From Paenibacillus glycanilyticus NBRC 16618 (GTDB taxonomy: Bacteria > Bacillota > Bacilli > Paenibacillales > Paenibacillaceae), in the NCBI RefSeq assembly GCF_004000805.1, contig NZ_BILY01000013.1, positions 97,384-161,383 on the forward strand: a stretch of 64,000 nucleotides of DNA, written 5' to 3'. The position numbers were made by a program, and so were the translations under genes. Of the stretch, positions 25,126 through 32,715 are shown piece by piece (positions within the stretch are counted from its first letter, which is position 1; every line of letters begins with the position of its first letter). Below the pieces are notes generated by a model. It was not told the origin of the DNA. It ran no database searches and was given only the letters and a program-made list of their open reading frames with translations.

Positions 25126-25274
25126 TCGAAAGGCCATCCTCTTCACCATAATATAATTCTATTGTACAGCAGTTTTGGCGTTCATTGTAATGCAAAAGCT
25201 GGCATTGGATGCTAGGTCGCTGGCTGGTCACTGCAAAAGCTTTCTCGGGAGGATGGGTCGCTGGGGTCGCTGCG

Positions 25275-25389
25275 TAAGGGAATATTCTTTCGATCGCTGT
25301 TGTTTTCAAAGTTTCTCGGATTATAATTTGTCGGATGATAAACTTTGAAAACAAAGGCGAACGCTACGCTTCTCAAGAACATTCCCTTA
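25275..25389 (+). repeat. Nested inverted-repeat element, copy A
   Basis: Outer arms TAAGGGAAT-A-TTCTT (25275-25289) and AAGAA-C-ATTCCCTTA (25375-25389) pair. Next come the left motif TCGATCGCTGTTG, the inner arms TTTTCAAAGTTT (25303-25314) and AAACTTTGAAAA (25340-25351), and the right motif CAAAGGCGAACGCTACGC plus TTCTC (25352-25374). The loop is 25 bases. The arms share no sequence with copies B or C, while the motifs do. Confidence 0.8.
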
Positions 25390-25485
25390 CTCCGCTTCCC
25401 GCTCCCCACCTCTTTACTCGCTCCGTTTCTTCGCTCCCAACCTCTCTTAATGCCGCTGAATTTGCATGAAGATGAAGCCAAAACC

Positions 25486-25611
25486 GTGTACGGCCGTGGA
25501 CCGTACACCATCACTCAATTCCCGAGTGATGACAAACTATTCAAAGATCCATTACTCGTATTCCGAGTGATGACATATAAAGAACCTGCATCACTCAGGT
25601 TACGAGTGATG
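25486..25611. repeat. Run of four 23-nt hairpins
   Basis: GTGTACGG-N7-CCGTACAC (25486-25508) abuts CATCACTC-N7-GAGTGATG (25509-25531). Two more copies of the second type follow at 25550-25572 (CATTACTC...GAGTGATG, a single G-T wobble) and 25589-25611. Each is 23 bases with an eight-pair stem, and the last three repeat every 39-41 bases with unrelated spacers. There is no cas gene and the count is low, so this is not called CRISPR. Confidence 0.7.
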
Positions 25612-25650
25612 CAAACGGCCCCTATAAAATTGCTTGGACGAAGCGAAGCG

Positions 25651-25762
25651 AATCAATACTCTGGAGAAGCGCAGCGTTCGCCTTTGTCCCCGAATTTCAT
25701 CCGCTAAAGCGGATTCCAAATGAAGAAATTCGGGGACAACAGCGATCGGAAGAGTATTGATT
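25651..25762 (-). repeat. Nested inverted-repeat element, copy B
   Basis: Outer arms AATCAATACTCT (25651-25662) and AGAGTATTGATT (25751-25762) are perfect complements. Inner arms TCCCCGAATTTC (25687-25698) and GAAATTCGGGGA (25725-25736) are also perfect. The loop contains ATCCGC-TAAA-GCGGAT. The conserved motifs read on the minus strand as CCGATCGCTGTTG and CAAAGGCGAACGCTGCGC plus TTCTC. It is inverted relative to copy A and the hairpin run lies between them. The spacer 25126-25785 holds no gene. Confidence 0.85.
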
Positions 25763-25785
25763 TGCGTAGTGCCGCATCGCAATCC

Positions 25786-26979
25786 TTAGCTTTTCAAATA
25801 TGCGCCGATCCGCCGAGCAGCCTCACGCAGCCTTGCTTCGTCTTCGACCAAAGCAATCCGCACATACCCTTCGCCCTCGCTGCCAAACGCTTCGCCCGGT
25901 ATAACTACAACACCCGTCTGATCCAGCAGACCGCGGGCGAACTCGCGGGAAGTCCATGTTGTGCCATCGCTGCGTTCCGGCAGCTTTGCCCACGCAAACA
26001 TGGTCGCTTTCGGCTTTTCCACAGCCCAGCCTTCAGCGGCCAATGCCTCGATAAACGAATTCCGCCGCTGTTCATATAATACGCCGGCTTTAGGCGGCGC
26101 AGAATCGGACATCGCCTCCTGCAGTGCCGCTACGCCCGCTTCCTGAACAGCGCCAAATACGCCATAGTCTATATTTTCTTTCAGCTCTCGCAGCGCTCCA
26201 ACCGCTTCCCGATTCCCCGCAAGGAAACCGATGCGGCAGCCGGCCATATTAAAACTTTTGGACAAAGAATGGAATTCTACCGCTCCATCCAATGCTCCCG
26301 GAACGGCCAATATGCTTGGGGGTTCATGTCCGTCGAAGGCCATTTCGGAGTATGCCGCATCATGGACGACCAGCACTCCGTATTGCCTCGCTTTAGCGAG
26401 CAATCGATCGAAGAAGGCAAGATCAACAACAGCCGAAACAGGGTTGCCCGGATAGTTCAGCAAAATAAATTTTGCGCGTTCCCACACTTCAACCGGCACG
26501 GAATCGAGATCAGGGAGAAAATGATTCTCTTCCTTCAGCGGCAGCAAATATGGCTCCACGCCTGCCAATGCCAGTGCCGCCGTATAAATCGGATAACCGG
26601 GATTGGGCACGATAACCACATCTCCCGGATTACACAATGACATAGCCAGATGGGACAAGCCGTCCTGCGAGCCCATCAGGGAGACCAGCTCATGATCGGG
26701 ATCCAGCTTTACTCCGAACCGATGCTCCATCCAGGCGGCTGCCTGCCTACGAAAACCCGTACTTCCATGCGTACCCGGATAAGCGTAAATATCCGTGCGC
26801 AGCGCTGCTTCGCTTAGCGCTTTTCTTACTGCCTCCGTTGGAGGCTTGTCCGGACTGCCGATGCCAAGGTTGATAATGTCCCTTCCTTTGCCGGCTGCTT
26901 CCTTTCTCCACTCCGCGACCTCGGCGAAGATCGAAGAGCCTAGCTGCGACAACCGTTCAGAACGCCACGATTTCCTCAT
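25786..26979 (-). CDS. Class I/II aminotransferase (LL-diaminopimelate aminotransferase-like)
   Basis: About 397 residues, fold-type I PLP enzyme. Visible are the N-terminal INLGIGSPDKPPTEAV, YAYPGTHGSTGFR, the PGDVVIVPNPGYPIY strand, the NYPGNPVSA variant of the N-P-x-G motif, VVHDAAYSEMAFDG with the ring-binding Asp, the Schiff-base Lys in FHSLSKSFNMAGCRIGF and a C-terminal Arg in YVRIALVE. This resembles the LL-DAP/alanine aminotransferase group, but substrate cannot be fixed. The start at 26979 lies four bases after the ArsC-like stop; the longer frame to 27027 would overlap that gene by 44 bases and is rejected. It ends the four-gene operon begun at 28892. Confidence 0.85.
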   Translation of the reverse strand: MRKSWRSERLSQLGSSIFAEVAEWRKEAAGKGRDIINLGIGSPDKPPTEAVRKALSEAALRTDIYAYPGTHGSTGFRRQAAAWMEHRFGVKLDPDHELVSLMGSQDGLSHLAMSLCNPGDVVIVPNPGYPIYTAALALAGVEPYLLPLKEENHFLPDLDSVPVEVWERAKFILLNYPGNPVSAVVDLAFFDRLLAKARQYGVLVVHDAAYSEMAFDGHEPPSILAVPGALDGAVEFHSLSKSFNMAGCRIGFLAGNREAVGALRELKENIDYGVFGAVQEAGVAALQEAMSDSAPPKAGVLYEQRRNSFIEALAAEGWAVEKPKATMFAWAKLPERSDGTTWTSREFARGLLDQTGVVVIPGEAFGSEGEGYVRIALVEDEARLREAARRIGAYLKS

Positions 26980-26983
26980 CCCA

Positions 26984-27346
26984 TCACCCGTTCCATACTT
27001 GCTCGTATTGTTCTTCCTTGTACCCAACCGTTACTTTTTGGCCGTCCGTTACGATTGGGCGTTTGATCAGCATGCCATGGGAAGCCAGCAATTCAAGCTG
27101 CTCCTGCTCGCTCATGCTGCCAAGCTTGTCCTTCAAGCCAAGCGCCTTGTACACTTCGCCGGAAGTGTTAAAAAATTTCTTCAGTTCCAATCCGCTGTTT
27201 CGTACGAGCACTTTCAGTTCGGCGGGAGTTGGCGTCTCTTCCACAATATGCTTCAGATCCAGCTCATTGCCCTTTGCTTGAAGCGATTTGACGGCTTGGC
27301 GGCATGTACCGCATTTCGGATATTGATATATGGTCAGCTTGCTCAT
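26984..27346 (-). CDS. ArsC/Spx family thioredoxin-fold protein (YusI-like)
   Basis: 120 residues. The redox motif is at the N-terminus, MSKLTIYQYPKCGTCRQAVK, a C-x-x-C as in Spx rather than the single-Cys ArsC. GLELKKFFNTSGEVYKALGL and LIKRPIVTDG are the other hallmarks of the ArsC/Spx/YffB family. It is probably a glutathione- or bacillithiol-linked reductase or regulator rather than a true arsenate reductase, since no ars genes are nearby. The start at 27346 has AGGAGG ten bases ahead. It sits 17 bases behind the pseudouridine synthase gene. Confidence 0.85.
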   Translation of the reverse strand: MSKLTIYQYPKCGTCRQAVKSLQAKGNELDLKHIVEETPTPAELKVLVRNSGLELKKFFNTSGEVYKALGLKDKLGSMSEQEQLELLASHGMLIKRPIVTDGQKVTVGYKEEQYEQVWNG

Positions 27347-27363
27347 CTGTGTAAATCCTCCTA

Positions 27364-28314
27364 TTAGCACTCTCTTAACGCCAGTTCCAGCTTCTCAAGA
27401 TCAGGCGGCAGCGCAGCCGTCCACTCCATCCATTCCTTCGTCATCGGATGCGTCAATCCCAGCGTCTCCGCATGAAGCGCCTGGCGTCCGGCGGCTGTCT
27501 CCCATTTGTCTACCTTGCCGGACTGCCGTCCGTACATGCCGTCGCCAATCAGCGGACAGCCGATATGCTTCATATGGACGCGAATCTGATGAGTGCGCCC
27601 CGTCTCCAGCTTTAATCTCACTCTTGCTGCCTGTCCCTCGCCGTATACATCCGTCGTCTTGTAATGCGTAACGGAAGGATAACCTTCCAGCGTTACGATT
27701 CGAACATGCGGATCCTCCGGGTCGCGGTCAATTGGCGCATCTACCGTTCCTTCTGCCGGGGATGGCGCACCGTAAACGTAGGCGCAATACATTTTCATTA
27801 TGGTTCCGGCCTGCAGCTGTTCGGACAGTTGCTGGTGAATGTACGGATTTTTGGCAATGACGACAAGTCCCGATGTATCCTCGTCCAGCCGATGTACCGG
27901 ACGGAACCGGACGCGTTCACCGTTAACCTGCCAATGATGGACGATCCCGTTCGCGAGCGTGTTGGTGTAATGTCCTTTGGTCGGATGGACGATGATGCCC
28001 GCGGGTTTGTTCACGACAAGCAGATAATCGTCCTCGAACACAATCGATAAAGGCAGATCCTGCGGCAAAATATCCTCCGAGATCTCTTCCTCCATCCGGA
28101 TGGCGACCAAATCTCCTTCGGTCACTTTCGCCGTGGTGTATGCCCTAACTCCGTTAATGGTAATGCCATATTCAGTCAGCTTGAGCCGGGACAGAAGCGA
28201 GCGGGATACGCCCAGCTTCCGCTCCAGCACCGTCCTGACGTCTTTTCCTGCCAGATCAGCGCCGACCTCAACGGCCAGCGCTTTGTAATAACCCGCTATA
28301 TCTTTTACTGTCAT
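27364..28314 (-). CDS. RluA family pseudouridine synthase
   Basis: 316 residues. An N-terminal S4 RNA-binding domain (VRTVLERKLGVSRSLLSRLK, ITINGVRAYTTAKVTEGDLV) precedes the catalytic domain, whose motif HRLDEDTSGLVVIAKN holds the active Asp. Motifs LVVNKPAGIIVHP and LETGRTHQIRVHMKHIGCPL complete the RluA/RluD set. It isomerises specific uridines in rRNA or tRNA; the exact site is not predictable by eye. Its ATG overlaps the TGA of the adenosyltransferase gene (ATGA at 28311-28314), so the two are coupled. Confidence 0.92.
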   Translation of the reverse strand: MTVKDIAGYYKALAVEVGADLAGKDVRTVLERKLGVSRSLLSRLKLTEYGITINGVRAYTTAKVTEGDLVAIRMEEEISEDILPQDLPLSIVFEDDYLLVVNKPAGIIVHPTKGHYTNTLANGIVHHWQVNGERVRFRPVHRLDEDTSGLVVIAKNPYIHQQLSEQLQAGTIMKMYCAYVYGAPSPAEGTVDAPIDRDPEDPHVRIVTLEGYPSVTHYKTTDVYGEGQAARVRLKLETGRTHQIRVHMKHIGCPLIGDGMYGRQSGKVDKWETAAGRQALHAETLGLTHPMTKEWMEWTAALPPDLEKLELALREC

Positions 28315-28892
28315 TTCGATTTCTTGCGGAACACTTCCGCACTCCGTACGTATTCGGTATCGGGCACGCCAAGCTTCGCGTTCGCCGCTCTTGCCGCCGC
28401 GAAGAAAAAGTCCGACAGCCTGTTTAAATATTTCTGCACTTCCGGATTAGCCGGATTGTCAGGATGCTCCGCTGCAAGCGTAACGACGCGGCGTTCCGCC
28501 CGTCGGCATACGGTCCGGCATACATGCAGCAAAGCCGATACGGAGCTGCCACCCGGCAAAATAAATCTTGTAATCTCAGGCGCCTCGTCGGTATATTGAT
28601 CGATCATCGCCTCAAGCCTGACTGCCGCCTCTCCCGTCACTTTAAGCGGAGCCCCCGGGCTTGCATAGGCGAGGTCCGAGCCGCAGTCAAACAGCTCCTG
28701 CATAATATCGACGAGGAGCGCGGCCATATCCTTCAATTCCTCGTGCTTGGCAGCCTCCGCTGCCGCCTGCCCGACAAAGGAGTTCAGCTCATCGATTGTG
28801 CCATAAGCTTCAACGCGGATATCGTCTTTACGAACCCGACCGCCAATAAGCGAGGTTTGACCCTTGTCGCCCGTACGAGTATAAATTTTCAT
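28311..28892 (-). CDS. Cob(I)alamin adenosyltransferase, PduO type
   Basis: 193 residues. MKIYTRTGDKGQTSLIGGRV is the PduO-type ATP-binding N-terminus. GTIDELNSFVGQA and the C-terminal RAERRVVTLAAEHPDNPANPEV-YLNRLSDFFFAAAR block complete the trimeric fold. It transfers the adenosyl group from ATP to cob(I)alamin or the corrinoid precursor to make coenzyme B12. No B12 riboswitch or cob gene is adjacent. It is first in an operon with the pseudouridine synthase, ArsC-like protein and aminotransferase. AGGAAGGG precedes the start, and an inverted repeat overlaps its probable promoter. Confidence 0.92.
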   Translation of the reverse strand: MKIYTRTGDKGQTSLIGGRVRKDDIRVEAYGTIDELNSFVGQAAAEAAKHEELKDMAALLVDIMQELFDCGSDLAYASPGAPLKVTGEAAVRLEAMIDQYTDEAPEITRFILPGGSSVSALLHVCRTVCRRAERRVVTLAAEHPDNPANPEVQKYLNRLSDFFFAAARAANAKLGVPDTEYVRSAEVFRKKSK

Positions 28893-28912
28893 ACCAATCA
28901 GCCCTTCCTAAG

Positions 28913-28936
28913 GGTATAGTTCCCTTCACTATACCA
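28913..28936 (-). promoter_or_regulatory. Palindrome over the probable -10 box of the adenosyltransferase operon
   Basis: GGTATAGT (28913-28920) and ACTATACC (28929-28936) are exact complements eight bases apart, 20 to 45 bases before the start codon. On the minus strand the first-met copy contains TATAGT, a plausible -10 box. A repressor site or a 5'-end hairpin are both possible. Confidence 0.45.
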
Positions 28937-28958
28937 TATATCTGCTTGTTCATTTCGC

Positions 28959-28993
28959 AAAAAAACAGGCAAGGGCGCGCCCTGCCTGTTTCC
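28959..28993 (-). terminator. Terminator of the alaR-alaT operon
   Basis: AAACAGGCAGGGC and GCCCTTGCCTGTTT pair on the minus strand with seven T after them, right behind the aminotransferase stop. Confidence 0.9.
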
Positions 28994-29003
28994 ACTACTG
29001 CTA

Positions 29004-30212
29004 TTAGCCTTGCTTCAGCTTATGGACAAATTGTCCGATCCGGTCAAGTGCTTCCGTAAGCTGGGCAACCGATGTTGCGTAGGAGCAGCGCAGATGTCCT
29101 TCGCCTCCTAGGCCAAATACATCGCCGGGAACAGCAGCGACATTCCCTTCCTCCAGCAGCCGCTGCGCGAATTGCTCGGAGGTTAGACCCGTTGACGTAA
29201 TGGATGGGAAAGCGTAAAACGCTCCCTCCGGCTCGTGGCACTCCAGTCCGATTTGCCGGAAGCCCTTCACAACAAGCCTTCTGCGCTGGTTGTAAGACTC
29301 CATCATCCGGTCCTTTTCTTCCAGGCCATGAGGAGTCAACGCTTCAAGCGCCGCATATTGAGCCATAATCGGCGCGCACATAACGGTATATTGATGAATC
29401 TTCAGCATGGCGCCAATCAGATCCTGATGACCGCATGCGTAACCCATCCGCCAGCCGGTCATGGCAAAAGCCTTGGAGAATCCGCTCACAAGAAGCGTCC
29501 GGTCCTTCATGCCGGGGATAGCAGCGAAGCTCACATGCTTGGAGCCGTAAGTAAGCTCCGCGTAGATTTCGTCGGAAATAACGATCAGGTCGTTCTCTTC
29601 GACAACCTTAGCGATTGGCAGCCAGTCCTCGTAGGTCATAATGCCGCCGGTTGGATTGCTTGGATAACATAAAATAAGAACCTTGGACTTTGGCGTTATC
29701 GCCGCACGCAGCGATTCCGCCTTCAGCTTGAAATTATCCTTCGCAAAGGTCTCGATGCCAACGGCTTTCCCGCCGCTTAACGTCGTAATTGGCGAATAGG
29801 AAATATAGCATGGCTCCGGAATAAGAATCTCGTCGCCCGGGCTGATCAAGGCCCGCAGGGCAAGGTCAATCGCCTCGCTGCCGCCGACCGTTACCAGAAC
29901 CTCGTTAGCCGGATTATAGGAAACGGCAAAGGAATCGTTCAAATATTGACCAATCGCTTCTCGCAGTTCCGGCATGCCGGCATTGGATGTATATTGCGTC
30001 TTGCCTTTCTCGAGCGCGTACACAGCAGCGTCGCGCACATGCCATGGCGTTACGAAATCCGGTTCGCCTACGCCAAGCGTAATTACGTCCTTACGGGTAC
30101 TAACCAAATCAAAAAAGCGCCGGATGCCTGACGGTTTGATGCTCCGAGCAAGCGGCGACAAATAATCAGCCATTGATTGGCGATGATTCGATGTTACCTC
30201 GTCTTTAATCAT
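29004..30212 (-). CDS. alaT: Aminotransferase, YugH/AlaT-like alanine transaminase
   Basis: 402 residues of the aspartate aminotransferase subfamily Ib: RKDVITLGVGEPDFVTPWHV, TQYTSNAGMPELREAI, GDEILIPEPCYISY, LCYPSNPTGG, VISDEIYAELTY, the Schiff-base Lys in SGFSKAFAMTGWRMGY and LRCSYA with the carboxylate-binding Arg. The directly upstream Lrp-type gene reproduces the B. subtilis yugG-yugH pair, now alaR-alaT, where the enzyme interconverts pyruvate and alanine; that identity is transferred from gene order. Start 30212 was chosen because AGAGG lies nine bases ahead, 13 bases after the regulator's stop. A GTG nine bases earlier is less likely. Confidence 0.85.
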   Translation of the reverse strand: MIKDEVTSNHRQSMADYLSPLARSIKPSGIRRFFDLVSTRKDVITLGVGEPDFVTPWHVRDAAVYALEKGKTQYTSNAGMPELREAIGQYLNDSFAVSYNPANEVLVTVGGSEAIDLALRALISPGDEILIPEPCYISYSPITTLSGGKAVGIETFAKDNFKLKAESLRAAITPKSKVLILCYPSNPTGGIMTYEDWLPIAKVVEENDLIVISDEIYAELTYGSKHVSFAAIPGMKDRTLLVSGFSKAFAMTGWRMGYACGHQDLIGAMLKIHQYTVMCAPIMAQYAALEALTPHGLEEKDRMMESYNQRRRLVVKGFRQIGLECHEPEGAFYAFPSITSTGLTSEQFAQRLLEEGNVAAVPGDVFGLGGEGHLRCSYATSVAQLTEALDRIGQFVHKLKQG

Positions 30213-30225
30213 AGCCATCACCCTC

Positions 30226-30717
30226 TTATGGCGAAATCATCAATCGATGGTCACCTTCATGCTCCTCGAAGATAATTCCGTCCTGTTTGTATTTTTTCAG
30301 AATAAAGTTCGTTTTTGTCGACAGCACTTTGTCGATCGGTGATAGTTTATTGGAAACAAAAGAGGCAACCTCTTTCAGATTCTTACCTTCAATCTCGACA
30401 AGCAAGTCGTATGCCCCGGACATCAGATAGACCGATTTCACTTCCGGATATAAGTATATGCGCTCGGCGATGCCTTCAAAGCCGCGTCCGCGCTCAGGCG
30501 TAATTTGAACCTCGATCAATGCCGTAACCTTCTCGTCATCAACCTTGCTCCAGTTTACTACCGTGGCATATTTAACGATGATATGTTCTTCTTCCATGTA
30601 GGCGATTGCCTGCTTCACGCTCTCCACCGGCTCATTCAGCATGGCGGCAATCAGGTCGGCGTCGCGTCGCGCGTCTTCCTTGAGCAGCTCCAGCACTTTC
30701 AGCTGTAGTTCGTTCAT
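30226..30717 (-). CDS. alaR: Lrp/AsnC family regulator, YugG/AlaR-like
   Basis: 163 residues. An N-terminal winged helix-turn-helix (LQLKVLELLKEDARRDADLI, LNEPVESVKQAIAYMEE, HIIVKYATVVNW) precedes a RAM/ligand domain (EVQITPERGRGFEGIAERIY, EVKSVYLMSGAYDLLVEI, GKNLKEVASFV). The B. subtilis counterpart responds to alanine and activates its own operon with the transaminase. Here the same two-gene order, spacing and terminator occur, so amino-acid-responsive self-control is expected. The start ATG has AAGGAG seven bases ahead; a TTG two codons upstream is in frame but not needed. Confidence 0.88.
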   Translation of the reverse strand: MNELQLKVLELLKEDARRDADLIAAMLNEPVESVKQAIAYMEEEHIIVKYATVVNWSKVDDEKVTALIEVQITPERGRGFEGIAERIYLYPEVKSVYLMSGAYDLLVEIEGKNLKEVASFVSNKLSPIDKVLSTKTNFILKKYKQDGIIFEEHEGDHRLMISP

Positions 30718-30783
30718 CGTCAAACTCCTTCCAAAACTGCGGTTATTAAAATATTTTACAACGAATTATAGGTTCCTGCAAAG

Positions 30784-30813
30784 AAAAAAAACGAAAGACC
30801 CCGAAGGGTCTTT
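30784..30813 (-). terminator. Terminator of the CotF-like gene
   Basis: AAAGACCC-TTCG-GGGTCTTT hairpin followed by CGTTTTTTTT on the minus strand. It starts at the stop codon. Confidence 0.88.
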
Positions 30814-31198
30814 ACATGTAGAAAGGCTGATGCGACTGGTTCTGCTGCTGTTGCTGGAACTGGCCGTACTGCGGGAACGACGGCTGGGAGTTGCCCATGC
30901 GCTGCTGTAAATATTGAGTCGTTTTTTGCTGGGTTTGCTGATATTCCTTCGTTTGCTTGTCGATTTCCTGACGAAGCGCGGAAGAAGCCGTGCTGTACAT
31001 ATTTTGAGACTGCATCGCTTGGAACAAGTTCCCTTGCAGCTTCAGCGTGCTGTTCAGCAGATGGGTGAACATTTGACGCACTTCCGGGCAAGTCGATTCC
31101 GTCGCAGCCGTCGCATACTCGCGTACAACCCGTTTCAGATCGGCAAGTACGGTATAAGCCAAATCTTCATCCGGCAAATGATGCTGTTGTTGGTACAT
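30812..31198 (-). CDS. Spore coat protein, CotF-like
   Basis: 128 residues, helical, with the coat-F pattern: LPDEDLAYTVLADLKRVVRE, YATAATESTCPEVRQMFTHL and LNSTLKLQGNLFQAMQSQNM, then a glutamine-rich, low-complexity tail ending FPQYGQFQQQQQNQSHQPFY. Such proteins build the inner layers of the spore coat in the mother cell. Upstream, AGGAGG is preceded by the leader repeat seen at two other genes. A small related-looking gene lies 54 bases upstream and probably shares the transcript. Confidence 0.85.
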   Translation of the reverse strand: MYQQQHHLPDEDLAYTVLADLKRVVREYATAATESTCPEVRQMFTHLLNSTLKLQGNLFQAMQSQNMYSTASSALRQEIDKQTKEYQQTQQKTTQYLQQRMGNSQPSFPQYGQFQQQQQNQSHQPFYM

Positions 31199-31210
31199 GG
31201 TTGATGGACC

Positions 31211-31252
31211 CTCCTAAAATAAATTGCGAAGCCACTTATGCTTCGTAAGTAG
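31211..31252 (-). repeat. 5'-leader repeat, copy 1 (CotF-like gene)
   Basis: On the minus strand ACTTACGAAGCATAAGTGGC then TTCGCAATTTATTTTAGGAGG. The pieces CTTACGAAG-AT-A-GT, GCTTCGCAATT and TTTTAGGAG recur in the leaders at 42292-42386 and, in part, 57376-57440. Confidence 0.55.
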
Positions 31253-31474
31253 TTATTGTGGTTGCGTTGGCGCCAAATGCTGATGCTGCTGCAGTGCCTG
31301 CATCAACGTTTGATAATGCTGCTGATGCGTTTGCAATTCCGCCATGCCGGCTTGTCTTAATGTCGGGTTAGTCGCTAGGGACGCAAGCAGTGCATTTTGC
31401 TTGATCAGCAGATCTTCATTGGACAACGAGTCCGCGATATATTCCAGTTCCTTCGCGGTTAGAGCTTGAAGCAT
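31253..31474 (-). CDS. Small helical protein, probable coat partner
   Basis: 73 residues: LTAKELEYIADSLSNEDLLI, a second helix QNALLASLATNPTLRQAGMA and a Gln/His-rich end. AAGGAG lies before the ATG. The length, the amphipathic helices and the position directly ahead of the CotF-like gene suggest a coat-associated protein; in Paenibacillus short proteins of this style often accompany CotF. I do not recognise a named family, so the function is inferred from context only. Confidence 0.7.
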   Translation of the reverse strand: MLQALTAKELEYIADSLSNEDLLIKQNALLASLATNPTLRQAGMAELQTHQQHYQTLMQALQQHQHLAPTQPQ

Positions 31475-31539
31475 ATGTTTTCGTCTCCTTCATGCCAAGT
31501 TTGGGATAGCATACGTATTATGGTCGTAACTCCCATGGA

Positions 31540-32715
31540 TTATGTATGCAGCTTGAGTTCGGATTTCGTGCGGAGCTCCGATTCCTTCGTAATCTTGCAC
31601 TTCACTTCGATGGTCAAATCTTTTGGACCGGGCCTCCAATCTTCTTTAACAAGGCGCTTCCACGCCTTATTGTGATGACGGTACAACTGATGCTCGAGAT
31701 CATAAATATCGGCATTGAGCGCTAATCCCCTCGCGTAAGTGTCCTTCAGCTGTTTTTTCACAGTCTTCTCCACTTGCTCAATAAGCTCCTCGTCTGTCAC
31801 ATCGCTTGATGCTTCAATTAAATGCCCGGACAGATTAACCTTTAATACGAAATGAGGGTTGTTATTATCCATGCTGGCCTTTACCTTCGAGTTTGCCGAA
31901 TCAACAACAACGGAGGCTCTTTTGTCGTCAACCTGGATTGGAATGAGGGAACGTTTGAATGCTTCGTCAATCCAGATTAGCCCTTCGGACTTTGCCCTGG
32001 ACATATAACCGGACGGTTTCTTCTCATTAAATAAAAACACGCCATCAATGGTTAAAAAGTTTAGCTTCTTTTTATTGTTCTCCCAGTCATCCGGCAGAAT
32101 CGAAAGCGAAGGAAGCTTGACGGACATAGCCGGTTCAAGAGCATCGCGCACGAATGACTGCAGGGTCATCGGCTCGACATAGCTGTTCTGGTTATTCTCG
32201 ATTTGAGGTGCGTAAAGCGGCGTTGTCAGCGGCGTTTTGTTAAACAGCATATCCATCGTAAACAACTCGTTAATGTCTGTTTTGGTTCCAAATATAAAGG
32301 AATTGAATCGGGTGGAGCTAAGCCGGTTAAGACTGTCGATGATTTGCTTCATTTCTTTGAAGGCGCGTTCGTGGATCACGACCGACTTCAAGTGATTAAG
32401 CGACAGCTTGTACTGGGAAGAATCCATTAAATTAAACACCGCAGCAAGATTGGTATTGCCTTCATGCTTTCCTATCCATATCGGGCTGCCTGGCGGCGGT
32501 GCGCTGCCTTCCTGCTTGGCGATGACGCCAAATGATATCATTTGGGCGTACACAACGAATTTATCGTCAACATAGTCGACGCCGATAGCCGATATGTAAC
32601 TGACATCCTGCAAATTCACTTCGTCCCAGCAGCCGCCTGTTACAAGCATCACGCAAACGGCCAGAGCGGCTTTAGCCGCTTTCGCATAGCTTCGAATTTT
32701 CGCATGAACCGTCAT
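31540..32715 (-). CDS. gerC: Ger(x)C family germination lipoprotein
   Basis: 391 residues with a lipoprotein signal peptide ending VTGGC-W (Cys about 29) and the invariant GCWD opening of GerAC proteins. Downstream are DVSYISAIGVDYVDDKFVVY, NLMDSSQYKLSLNHLKSVVI and a C-terminal YDLEHQLYRHHNKAWKRL block, characteristic of the three-domain fold. It should sit on the outer face of the spore inner membrane as the C subunit of a germinant receptor. Its ATG overlaps the TGA of the A subunit gene. The germinant is not predictable. It is last in the operon. Confidence 0.93.
   Translation of the reverse strand: MTVHAKIRSYAKAAKAALAVCVMLVTGGCWDEVNLQDVSYISAIGVDYVDDKFVVYAQMISFGVIAKQEGSAPPPGSPIWIGKHEGNTNLAAVFNLMDSSQYKLSLNHLKSVVIHERAFKEMKQIIDSLNRLSSTRFNSFIFGTKTDINELFTMDMLFNKTPLTTPLYAPQIENNQNSYVEPMTLQSFVRDALEPAMSVKLPSLSILPDDWENNKKKLNFLTIDGVFLFNEKKPSGYMSRAKSEGLIWIDEAFKRSLIPIQVDDKRASVVVDSANSKVKASMDNNNPHFVLKVNLSGHLIEASSDVTDEELIEQVEKTVKKQLKDTYARGLALNADIYDLEHQLYRHHNKAWKRLVKEDWRPGPKDLTIEVKCKITKESELRTKSELKLHT

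Noticed and set aside
25486..25611. CRISPR array
   Set aside because: Only three like repeats are present, spacers are about 16-18 bases, repeats are full palindromes, and there is no cas gene in the window.
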